DNA of 44,145 nt. It comes from a virus. A model generated the notes under the pieces. It had not been told where the DNA came from. It made no database searches and saw nothing but the letters and a program-made list of their open reading frames with translations. The first letter of the stretch is position 1, and every line of letters starts with the position of its first letter. The translations under genes were made by a program, and so were the position numbers. The stretch lies in the IMG/VR virus record IMGVR_UViG_3300046167_000686, positions 1 through 44,145 of that record. One strand, written 5' to 3'. Positions 1 through 6,086 of the stretch are shown here, piece after piece.

Positions 1-418
1 TACGTATATGGGCCGAGCGCAAATCCCCCCATCGGCCAACGCTGCCATCAGCCAAATTTTCGACCAATTTACCGTCAAAATTACCGTTTCGATGCGCGAT
101 AATCATATAAATAAGGGGCAGGGGGGTACATTCAACAGTTATCACAACTGTTACCAGCAAGAATCAGGCGCATTCCGAGCCGTTGCGCCCGCTTTCTTTT
201 GCCTCTCTTTCTCTCCTCTAGTCGTTTTGCAAATCGCCACAATCACATCGCAATCACTATTGACGCGATACTCATAGCCTGCATTGTTTATAAATGCATA
301 ACCAAAATTAGTCACTCATTTATTACGCTCGTCACCCTTGATTTCACATTCACTAGTCGACTTAAGTTGTAATGGCACGGGGTCACTTCCGACGCCGCCA
401 ACAGAAGGAAATCTCAAC
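1..418. other. Non-coding left-end leader
   Basis: No reading frame here is kept between the two copies, so I see no gene. The first 90 bases carry short repeated words (TTACCGT twice near 68-88), then a 19-bp palindrome, then AT-rich sequence. The last 75 bases before the first gene contain a conserved block with TTGATT and GGCACGGGGTCACTTCC present in both copies. This is where host RNA polymerase promoters for the early genes are expected in a T7-like phage. I cannot assign a convincing -35/-10 pair. Confidence 0.6.
134..152. promoter_or_regulatory. Conserved 19-bp palindrome, candidate operator
   Basis: AACAGTTATCACAACTGTT is a perfect 7-bp inverted repeat around ATCAC. It is conserved base for base at 40901-40919, although the flanks have diverged. 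The symmetry and position upstream of the early genes suit a dimeric repressor or a host regulator site; which protein binds is unknown. Confidence 0.45.
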
Positions 419-757
419 ATGGGCTACCACAAACAAGCCGCCCTCGCCGCAGATGACCTGAACTGGTTCTTAGAGTCCGCCCGGGCTGGCACCATCGACG
501 AATACTACTGGTCACTCGAAGGCACACCTACGAGCCGCATGATGGCCATCGACACTAGAGGTACACTCGAAGAGCAAGAAGGTCTTCTTTATCGCTTGAG
601 CAATGTAGCAGTCTTCGTACCGGACCACATCTTCGGCATGACACAACCAATCGTTGAGCAGCTGCGTTACAAACGAGCAACGCCAGCAGCTATCTTGCCA
701 TTCCCTGCCGATGATGAACCCACAGGTTATCACGGCCTCAACATGTCCGACCTTTAG
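419..757 (+). CDS. Early protein of unknown function, 112 aa
   Basis: Hypothetical protein of 112 residues; I do not recognise a family. The ATG follows AGAAGGAAA at normal spacing. The same start is used by the second copy at 41174, whose protein has the same length and differs at about 12 positions, which supports real coding and this start. The protein is soluble-looking, acidic, has no membrane segment, and contains an aromatic-rich N-terminal part (DLNWFLES, EYYWSLEG). It is the first gene of the early cassette, where T7-like phages keep small host-takeover proteins, so a host-modifying role is possible but only inferred. Confidence 0.85.
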   Translation: MGYHKQAALAADDLNWFLESARAGTIDEYYWSLEGTPTSRMMAIDTRGTLEEQEGLLYRLSNVAVFVPDHIFGMTQPIVEQLRYKRATPAAILPFPADDEPTGYHGLNMSDL

Positions 758-833
758 TTCGTCGTCACGGTTTCACTATTGATTGAAAGCCGCTGGCAAC
801 GACATCTGCAAACATCTTTTGAGGAGAACTCTA

Positions 834-1013
834 ATGCGTAAAGAAATCACAAAGGGCCAATACACGGCCAAAATCGACGCCAACAACTTCGTCATGCTGG
901 TTCACAACGATGGGAGCCAACATGGCCGCGTCGTGAATTACCCAGCACCGAAGACCTATGCAAACCGCAAAACTGCTGAGCGTGGCGCTAAAGCCATGCT
1001 GGCCAAAGTTTAA
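834..1013 (+). CDS. Early protein of unknown function, 59 aa
   Basis: Hypothetical protein of 59 residues. GAGGAG lies just upstream of the ATG. The open frame extends further upstream, but the second copy (41575) aligns only from this ATG, so this start is preferred. The two copies differ at just two residues near the N-terminus, making this the most conserved early protein in the window. It is basic at its C-terminus (NRKTAERGAKAML), has no cysteine and no membrane segment. Strong conservation against a diverging background suggests a constrained function; none can be named. Confidence 0.85.
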   Translation: MRKEITKGQYTAKIDANNFVMLVHNDGSQHGRVVNYPAPKTYANRKTAERGAKAMLAKV

Positions 1014-1030
1014 TCTTGAAGGGAAATCCA

Positions 1031-1225
1031 ATGACAATCATGACAACTCGCCTCGCCAACCTGGAAGAAGGCACCATGTTCCGCACTTCGGCCAAGTCAC
1101 AATTCTACTATGTGGATGGCTACGACCGCTTATCGCGGCGCTATCACATCACGGCTGCCAACGGCGACATCTGCCAAATGCGCCCGAAGATGAAAGTCTA
1201 CACCTTAGATGAAGCCTCGTACTGA
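1031..1225 (+). CDS. Early protein of unknown function, 64 aa
   Basis: Hypothetical protein of 64 residues. The ATG follows GAAGGGAAA and matches the start of the second copy at 41772; the proteins differ at about eight positions. The core has alternating aromatic and charged residues (YDRLSRRYHIT) that look like a small beta-rich domain, but no family is recognised. It sits 17 bases after the preceding small gene, so the two are probably co-transcribed. A conserved hairpin follows the stop codon. Confidence 0.85.
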   Translation: MTIMTTRLANLEEGTMFRTSAKSQFYYVDGYDRLSRRYHITAANGDICQMRPKMKVYTLDEASY

Positions 1226-1235
1226 ACTGCCCTGA

Positions 1236-1280
1236 CCTATCGGTGTCCAGCAGTGTGCGCCCCTGCTGGCATCCCATAGG
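1236..1280 (+). other. Conserved long RNA hairpin between early genes
   Basis: CCTAT, GGTG and CCAGCAG on the left pair with CTGCTGG, CATC and ATAGG on the right, with a one-base bulge and a small internal loop. In the second copy (41977-42021) the stems are kept, one base change gives a G-U pair, and the apical loop is altered. No T-run follows, so it is not a standard terminator. An RNase III processing site, as in T7 early mRNA, or an RNA switch are possible readings. Confidence 0.6.
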
Positions 1281-1322
1281 CCACGAAGACCTATGAATTT
1301 GGAAACTTTCACAGGAAATTAC

Positions 1323-1718
1323 ATGGAAACTTTACGAGACAGGGCAACAGCCCTTTTGAACGACGAAATGGGCGCTTTTTATGTGTCCAAATCGCAAGCC
1401 ACGCCGGAGCTACCCTCTGGCGCTTACATAACTGACGATGACCCGTGGACAACAGGGCGGATGCTCCATTGCCTAGCAAACATCAACACAGCCGAATTGA
1501 GCGACTACGCGGCATTGGTTGAAGTGTCGGACTTAACTCAAGAGTTCATGTTCGATGCCTACGAACAGGATGGCGATAACGGTTATAATGCGGTCATGGA
1601 ACATGCAGAACGCCTTGGCGTTTTCAGCAAAGAAGCTGGCTGGGTGCATGAGACCCCTAAAGGCCGCACTGTCCTTAGTGAACTCTTTTGGGAGGGTCTG
1701 ACTATTGAACCCAGTTGA
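1323..1718 (+). CDS. Early protein of unknown function, 131 aa
   Basis: Hypothetical acidic protein of 131 residues. An in-frame ATG exists 30 bases upstream, but the start here has AGGA at good spacing and corresponds to the start of the second copy (42064). The two copies are strongly diverged at the N-terminus and C-terminus. They share a central core with YITDDDPWT or YVQDDTPWT, then VSD, then DGDNGYNAV or DGDNGYDAI and ERLGVF. This pattern suggests one conserved domain with fast-changing ends, as seen in phage proteins that meet variable host targets. No family is recognised. Confidence 0.8.
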   Translation: METLRDRATALLNDEMGAFYVSKSQATPELPSGAYITDDDPWTTGRMLHCLANINTAELSDYAALVEVSDLTQEFMFDAYEQDGDNGYNAVMEHAERLGVFSKEAGWVHETPKGRTVLSELFWEGLTIEPS

Positions 1719-1866
1719 AGCAATGGAAATGGATGACCTTCTGTATGATTTAGAGGGCATGGCTGATTATCTGCGCGCGGTTTACTACGAGCATGAGGTC
1801 GCAGATGACATGGATAAAGCGTGCAATACCATCGCTGCTCTAATCAAGAGGCTCAAAGCGGCATGA
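1705..1866 (+). CDS. Small acidic early protein, 53 aa, TTG start
   Basis: Small hypothetical protein. I chose a TTG start because GGAGG lies nine bases upstream and because the second copy uses an ATG at the matching codon (42471). An internal ATG a few codons later is the alternative. The sequence (MDDLLYDLEGMADYLR) is acidic and helical, with a lysine-rich end. It overlaps the end of the preceding gene and shares ATGA with the next one, so the three genes look translationally coupled. Function unknown. Confidence 0.7.
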   Translation: MNPVEAMEMDDLLYDLEGMADYLRAVYYEHEVADDMDKACNTIAALIKRLKAA

Positions 1867-2393
1867 TTGATTCGGTTTCAGCACCCAAAATGGCACCATA
1901 TGTTGTTAACAAGACGTTAACAAAACCATATATAGTACATTTTGTGCATGTTTTGTCGGTAACTTTACATCGCAAAGCAATGAAATCCGAATTTTATTAT
2001 CGTTTAAAAACAATGGTGGCGACCGTGAACAGGTCGTCAACCCCATTTATTTCATTTGCATTTAACGGTTTTAGGTTCATCCCCTTTTTCCGCCAAGCTA
2101 TAGTCTTGCCAGCACTACCAAATTCAACTGGTCAGACACCAAAAGCACCCATTCGTGGGAACGGGAAAGGTTTGTCTGGCGCATATAAAAGGACGCTGGC
2201 AATGCGTAGCAGACTATTGAAGGCAACTACTGGCATTAAAGAAATCGACATCTTTGTTCAAAAAGAACACGGGCGGATGCCCACAGTTTTGGACATTCAG
2301 CGACACCAACCCCGCCAATGTGAAAGCGGCATGGTAACAGATTATGAGTTGCGTTATCTGCGCACCGTGATATATGCTTCAATAGTGAAGTGA
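1863..2393 (+). CDS. Early protein of unknown function, 176 aa, upstream part uncertain
   Basis: Open frame of 176 residues starting at an ATG overlapping the previous stop. The second copy (42629) is also open throughout and its net length difference is a whole codon, which argues for coding. The conserved part is the C-terminal 90 residues, from TGQTPKAPIRGNGKG to YLRTVIYAS, with a basic stretch (AYKRTLAMRS) and a DIFVQKEHGRMPT segment. The N-terminal half is AT-rich and poorly conserved, and contains a hairpin at 2017-2039. A shorter protein starting at the TTG or ATG codon of LSGAYKR or MSGAYKR is possible. It lies between early and integration genes; no function is recognised. Confidence 0.6.
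   Translation: MIDSVSAPKMAPYVVNKTLTKPYIVHFVHVLSVTLHRKAMKSEFYYRLKTMVATVNRSSTPFISFAFNGFRFIPFFRQAIVLPALPNSTGQTPKAPIRGNGKGLSGAYKRTLAMRSRLLKATTGIKEIDIFVQKEHGRMPTVLDIQRHQPRQCESGMVTDYELRYLRTVIYASIVK
2017..2039 (+). other. Hairpin with T-rich downstream sequence
   Basis: GGCGACC and GGTCGTC pair around a seven-base loop, with one G-U pair. In the second copy (42783-42805) the stem is a perfect GACGACC/GGTCGTC and is followed by TTTTTCTTTGTTTTT, so there it looks like an intrinsic terminator. It lies inside an open reading frame, so either the frame is not translated this far upstream or the hairpin is a coincidence of coding sequence. Confidence 0.4.
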
Positions 2394-2405
2394 AATCAAA
2401 AATGA

Positions 2406-3689
2406 TTGGACCTTGATTTGGACCAGAAACAGACCATTGCGTTTAACGGCTTGAATTATGTCGCTGCTTTTAGAGGTGCATTCTCGGAAGCAAGCGTCAA
2501 AGAGCGTGTGTCTATTGAACATATGGAAACCTTTTTCTTCATGATGACTGCTCATAATCAAGATGGTGTTGAACTTCGGCGACTACAAAAAGCCCTTGGA
2601 TACGCACAGGCTAAGATGCATCGCACCGCTGCCGTTCTGGAAACTTTGGGTTGGATTGTAACTCGGGATTCAGCCGTAGATGCACGACAAAAAGAAGTGT
2701 TTCTCACCGATAAAGGCCATGCATTCTTTGATAAGATTGCAAACTCACTGTCCGAAAACGGGAATGACAGCATCTTTGTTAAGCGCAGTGAAGACATGCG
2801 TGACATCATTGAAGAAGATAAAGCAATTCGCGACATGCGCGTTGTTCAATTACAGAGCGGCAAACCCAGCGTGGATGCCACAGTGTTGGTGGAAGGTGTC
2901 GCAGCTAAAGGTGAAGCTGGAAGGGGCAAGACACAAGCCGAGCATTCAGCAGAAATACATGATGCTTATCAGCGAGCAAAAATAGACGAGCAACTTCAAA
3001 AAGACGCGGCATTAGCAAAGGCAAAGGCACGGCACGACAAGCACCGCGCTCGGCTTCGTGATGCCATAGCGGTTCTTGAAGATGGTCCAATTGAGGTTGG
3101 TGCTAACTATGTGAAAACCAGCCGTGGCATTGTCACATTTGCTGTACTTTTAAGACGCATCAACGATTACGACCCTACACTCAAAGCGCGGTCTATTGCT
3201 CAAATTGGCCTGACAATCGCTACAATGAGTGAGCAGGATTACGCTAAATTAATGACCCCAAGCCCGAAGACTAAACTTAAACGCTTGGAAGTAGAGTTGC
3301 TCGATTTGAAGCATAGGATAGAGGCTACAGAACGCCTAGGTGGGCATGACGGGCCAGCCCATATTCAAGCAGAGATGAACCGACTGGCACAGCGTTGGCA
3401 CGCAACAAAATATGAACTTCAGGCTCTCGAAGCTAAAGAACGCTACCAAGATATGATGTCTGATACCGATGAAGACGGTAATGACTTTGTGCTAGGGCAA
3501 AATGGTACGGAAATGGCCGATGGAAGCTGGGTCTATACAACACAAGGCGAATACACCGAAGAGCAAGCACAGATTGATGATGCGGATGAAGAACACAACC
3601 CTGCTTTACAGCGTATATTCTCACGCGCTATCGAACGTAATGAGCGCGCAAAAAGTTCCACAACTGATGAAGATGGTAGCGAGGCGTGA
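2406..3689 (+). CDS. Winged-helix (MarR-like) protein with long coiled-coil tail, 427 aa
   Basis: Likely DNA-binding regulator; not a named gene. Residues about 35-115 read as a MarR-type winged helix: HMETFFFMMTAHN, then LRRLQKALGYAQAKMHRTAAVLETLGWI as the recognition region, then an ARQKEVFLTDKG wing. From about 175 onward the protein is charged and helical with coiled-coil character, interrupted by a well-conserved segment (GPIEVGANYVKTSRGIVTF), and ends in an acidic tail. Start TTG is the first possible codon and has no clear ribosome site, so an internal start is possible. The gene abuts the first integrase, overlapping by a base, which suggests a role in lysogeny control. The second copy (43169) has an extra insertion of roughly 20-25 residues near 43620-43690. 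Confidence 0.65.
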   Translation: MDLDLDQKQTIAFNGLNYVAAFRGAFSEASVKERVSIEHMETFFFMMTAHNQDGVELRRLQKALGYAQAKMHRTAAVLETLGWIVTRDSAVDARQKEVFLTDKGHAFFDKIANSLSENGNDSIFVKRSEDMRDIIEEDKAIRDMRVVQLQSGKPSVDATVLVEGVAAKGEAGRGKTQAEHSAEIHDAYQRAKIDEQLQKDAALAKAKARHDKHRARLRDAIAVLEDGPIEVGANYVKTSRGIVTFAVLLRRINDYDPTLKARSIAQIGLTIATMSEQDYAKLMTPSPKTKLKRLEVELLDLKHRIEATERLGGHDGPAHIQAEMNRLAQRWHATKYELQALEAKERYQDMMSDTDEDGNDFVLGQNGTEMADGSWVYTTQGEYTEEQAQIDDADEEHNPALQRIFSRAIERNERAKSSTTDEDGSEA

Positions 3690-4730
3690 TGCAAATACCA
3701 AAAGGCATTACCCATAAACTCAATGGCAAGTTTGCTATCCAGACTATGTTGAGTGGCCAGCGCCTCAACGGCACGGCAGACACCCTAGAAGAAGCCATTG
3801 TCATCAAGAAGCGTATGAAGGCTGGCACATACTGTGGTGAGGCTACGGCAACTGCAATTACACTGTCAGACGCTCTCACCGCTTACATCCAGCGCAGAGT
3901 GTCTACCAGTACCTCCGATAAGACATCAGCACAGACGTTCGAATGGTATCGCAAGACCATCATTAATTTCTTTGGCGCATCCACCAAGCTGGATAATATT
4001 AGCGCCGCGAGAGTAAACCTGTTTCAAGACCACATGACAGACAATGAGTGGGCTAACACAACAATCAACTATGTCGGCTCTCTGCTATACGGGACAATGT
4101 CCGACGCGCATCAGCGTGGGCAGATGAAGACGCCCCCTACTCGCATGAAGAGCCTCAAGGCCGAGAATGGTCGCATCAGGTTCCTCACGCTTGAGGAAGA
4201 GGCCCGTGTTGTTGATTGGTTCGAACAGAACAACCATGATGATTATCGTGACCTCGTTTTGTTTTACATTGAAACCGGATTGCGCAAATCAGAAGCACTA
4301 GAACTCAAGTGGTCAGACCTAGACCTCCATCAAAAGCGCATCACAATCTGGAAAACCAAATCGAACTTTCCACGGTCAGTCAGCATCACTCCAATGGTGC
4401 TAGAAATCTTACAGCGACTGCAGAGGCGTCAACACAACCTTCCTCGGCACGACCAGCGTGTCTTTGGTCATATCGCCGAGCGTCACTTCGGTCGCACTTG
4501 GGTTGCCATGAGAGAGGGTCTTGGACCTTCAGGATGACACTCAGTTTGTGGTCCACGCTCTGCGCCACACTTGCTGCACACGGTTGGTTTCAGCGGGTAC
4601 TGACCTGAGAACTGTCATGGAGTGGATGGGTCATGCCAGCCTCGAGATTACCCAGCGGTACTCACACTTCATCCCGAAGCGTATGGATACGGCTGTCAGT
4701 CGATTGGTGTCCCTTAGAGTAAAGCAGTGA
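3689..4730 (+). CDS. int: Tyrosine-family integrase 1 (frameshifted)
   Basis: Site-specific recombinase of the lambda-integrase family, about 347 residues, expected to join the phage att core to a host tRNA gene. An N-terminal arm-binding region and a SAM-like core-binding domain (about 60-150) precede the catalytic domain. Visible catalytic residues are R of TGLRKSEAL (about 199), K of WKTKSNF, H and R of HALRHTCCTRL (about 288-291), H of MGHASL and the nucleophile Y of QRYSHF. One frameshift near 4510-4530 separates the last two boxes from the rest. The ATG overlaps the preceding stop. A second, unrelated-looking integrase lies across the attachment core. Confidence 0.9.
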
Positions 4731-4781
4731 GCCAACTGCTCGTTCAACGAACGGATATACGCTAATCATTTCGGGGTTGCG

Positions 4782-4794
4782 CGAGGGACTAAAT
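4782..4794 (+). repeat. 13-bp direct repeat, left of att core
   Basis: CGAGGGACTAAAT occurs here and again, identical, at 4966-4978. The two copies bracket the tRNA-like core at about 80 and 35 bases distance and point the same way. This is the usual layout of integrase arm-binding sites around an attP. Confidence 0.6.
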
Positions 4795-4875
4795 ACTGAT
4801 TCACTCCCTCTTGTACGGAGAAGCGTTTAGTTTTCAGTTAAAAACTCAACATTTCGACAAACTGAGTGATGTCCG

Positions 4876-4930
4876 ACTGTAACTCCCTCGCGGAGACGCA
4901 CGCCTGGTTCGATTCCAGGGTCGCCCACCA
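4876..4930 (+). other. Attachment core (attP or junction att) resembling the 3' end of a tRNA-Tyr
   Basis: The sequence reads as the 3' part of a tRNA. It has an anticodon-loop-like CTGTAAC (GTA anticodon), a long variable arm, a T arm CCTGG-TTCGATT-CCAGG, the acceptor strand GTCGCCC, then A and CCA. The long variable arm with a GTA anticodon fits tRNA-Tyr. The 5' half is absent, so no complete tRNA gene is encoded. Phages that integrate into tRNA genes carry exactly such a 3' fragment to restore the gene. The neighbouring integrases and flanking repeats agree. Confidence 0.85.
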
Positions 4931-4965
4931 CTTCTAATCAGTTGTCTTAATGTCACAGTTTCCAA

Positions 4966-4978
4966 CGAGGGACTAAAT
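4966..4978 (+). repeat. 13-bp direct repeat, right of att core
   Basis: Second exact copy of CGAGGGACTAAAT, placed between the tRNA-like core and the second integrase gene. It is a candidate arm-type binding site for one of the two integrases. Confidence 0.6.
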
Positions 4979-5005
4979 TTTTCTTCCTAATTTTTGGAGA
5001 GAAAA

Positions 5006-5842
5006 ATGGACGAAACTTACACTTTTTTAGAATATGCTGATGATGAAGCTGCTCGTATGTGGAACGGAAAACATAAAGAACGGTCCATCAAAATGGCCGA
5101 AAAGTTCGACGCTTTTGGCGACTTTGGCACAAGACCCATCACCAAATATAAACCCAGAGACATCCACAATTTCCTAGATTATCTCACCGACGAATGTGGC
5201 TTGAGCAACAACACAGCCAACCATTATGCCGCAATGATAATTAAGGTTTTTAAACAGGCGTACAAAAACCAAGACATCGAACGCATCCCCGACTTTACGT
5301 GGAAGAAAGTCCAGAATGCACACCGCATGTCGTACTTCACGCCCGAGCAAGTCGACCAAATCGTGGAGTATTTTCAAAAAGCCCCTAAGCACAATTGGAT
5401 GGCACAAATGGTACTCATAGCCGCAAATACAGGGATGCGCGTTGGTGAGATACTCTCCATCAGCCCGAACACCATTTTTGAGAACACAGAGGGCAAGCCA
5501 TACGTTCACTTGCAGTACACAAAGAACGGGGACGAACGGTACGTCTACCTAAATGCAAAAGCGCGCCAAGCACTGCGGGAACTCGATGACTGCCCTAAAA
5601 ACTACTACATTATGTACAACTTTTACGCCGCATGGAAATGCATGCGTAGGGACGTTCTTAATGGCGACGAGCGGCTCGTCTTCCACTCACTTCGGCACAC
5701 CTTTGCCACAAGGCTGGCCAATGAGTTTAGGCTCAACAACACGGTCATTGCCAAAATTATGGGACACCGCAGTCTCGTCACGACTAGCAAATATGTGAAG
5801 CTGATGCCTGAGGTGCAGCAGTCCGTCTGTGATGCGATGTAG
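5006..5842 (+). CDS. Tyrosine-family integrase 2, intact
   Basis: Second tyrosine recombinase, 278 residues, with an uninterrupted frame. GGAG sits seven bases before the ATG. Residues 1-90 form the core-binding domain (LDYLTDECGLSNNTANHY). The catalytic domain shows R of NTGMRVGE (145), K of TKNGD (173), H and R of HSLRHTFATR (227, 230), H of MGHRS (254) and Y of SKYVKL (263), so all key residues are present. It shares little sequence with integrase 1 beyond the catalytic boxes. It starts about 75 bases after the att core and precedes the RNA polymerase gene. It may be the integrase of the right-hand phage, a partner recombinase, or an acquired extra gene. Confidence 0.9.
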   Translation: MDETYTFLEYADDEAARMWNGKHKERSIKMAEKFDAFGDFGTRPITKYKPRDIHNFLDYLTDECGLSNNTANHYAAMIIKVFKQAYKNQDIERIPDFTWKKVQNAHRMSYFTPEQVDQIVEYFQKAPKHNWMAQMVLIAANTGMRVGEILSISPNTIFENTEGKPYVHLQYTKNGDERYVYLNAKARQALRELDDCPKNYYIMYNFYAAWKCMRRDVLNGDERLVFHSLRHTFATRLANEFRLNNTVIAKIMGHRSLVTTSKYVKLMPEVQQSVCDAM

Positions 5843-5878
5843 ACATTAATCACCCTTACTAGCTCACCAAAACGCAAC

Positions 5879-5910
5879 TGCCCGTAGTGAAAGCTATGGG
5901 CATTTGCATT
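5879..5910 (+). terminator. Probable weak terminator after integrase 2
   Basis: TGCCCGTAG pairs with CTATGGGCA around TGAAAG, followed by TTTGCATTT, a modest T-rich tail. It would separate the integrase transcript from the RNA polymerase gene. The remaining 170 bases up to that gene carry no visible gene; a host promoter for the polymerase is expected there but I cannot pin it down. Confidence 0.5.
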
Positions 5911-6086
5911 TATTACCGTCAGTTCGCTAAGAAATCGTGAATTTAATAAAAGATTTTGCACCTCTGGCAACAGTTAGTGGGCACCTCGTCGCAGTCCTGA
6001 CTAATTGAAACCGCCTCAAAAGTAAATACATTGGACTGGTGGGACACCCCTGCCCTGCATTTGCGCCAACAACCTAAAGGATACGC

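Larger units (their letters stand above)
1..3333. repeat. Diverged tandem copy of the early region, left copy
   Basis: This stretch has a collinear, non-identical counterpart at 40766-44145. It includes the leader, six small genes and most of the winged-helix/coiled-coil gene. The first roughly 89 bases are essentially identical in both copies; after that they drift by substitutions and small indels. Predicted proteins range from about 97 percent identical (59-residue protein) to much lower. Because the copies differ throughout, this is not simple circular overlap nor an ordinary T7 terminal repeat, which would be identical. Confidence 0.95.

Noticed and set aside
8-277. An 89-residue open frame in the left leader
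   Set aside because: In the diverged second copy an indel changes the frame after about 28 codons, so the frame is not conserved. No ribosome site is present.
2402-2416. A conserved four-codon leader peptide (M-I-G-P)
   Set aside because: It is present in both copies just before the winged-helix gene, but it has no ribosome site and is too short to support as a feature.
1-3333. A 3.3 kb direct terminal repeat of one phage
   Set aside because: Terminal repeats of a single T7-like genome are replicated from each other and should be identical; these copies differ throughout except for the first roughly 89 bases.
4876-4930. A complete tRNA gene
   Set aside because: Only the 3' half is present; there is no 5' acceptor strand or D arm upstream, so it is an attachment core rather than a gene.
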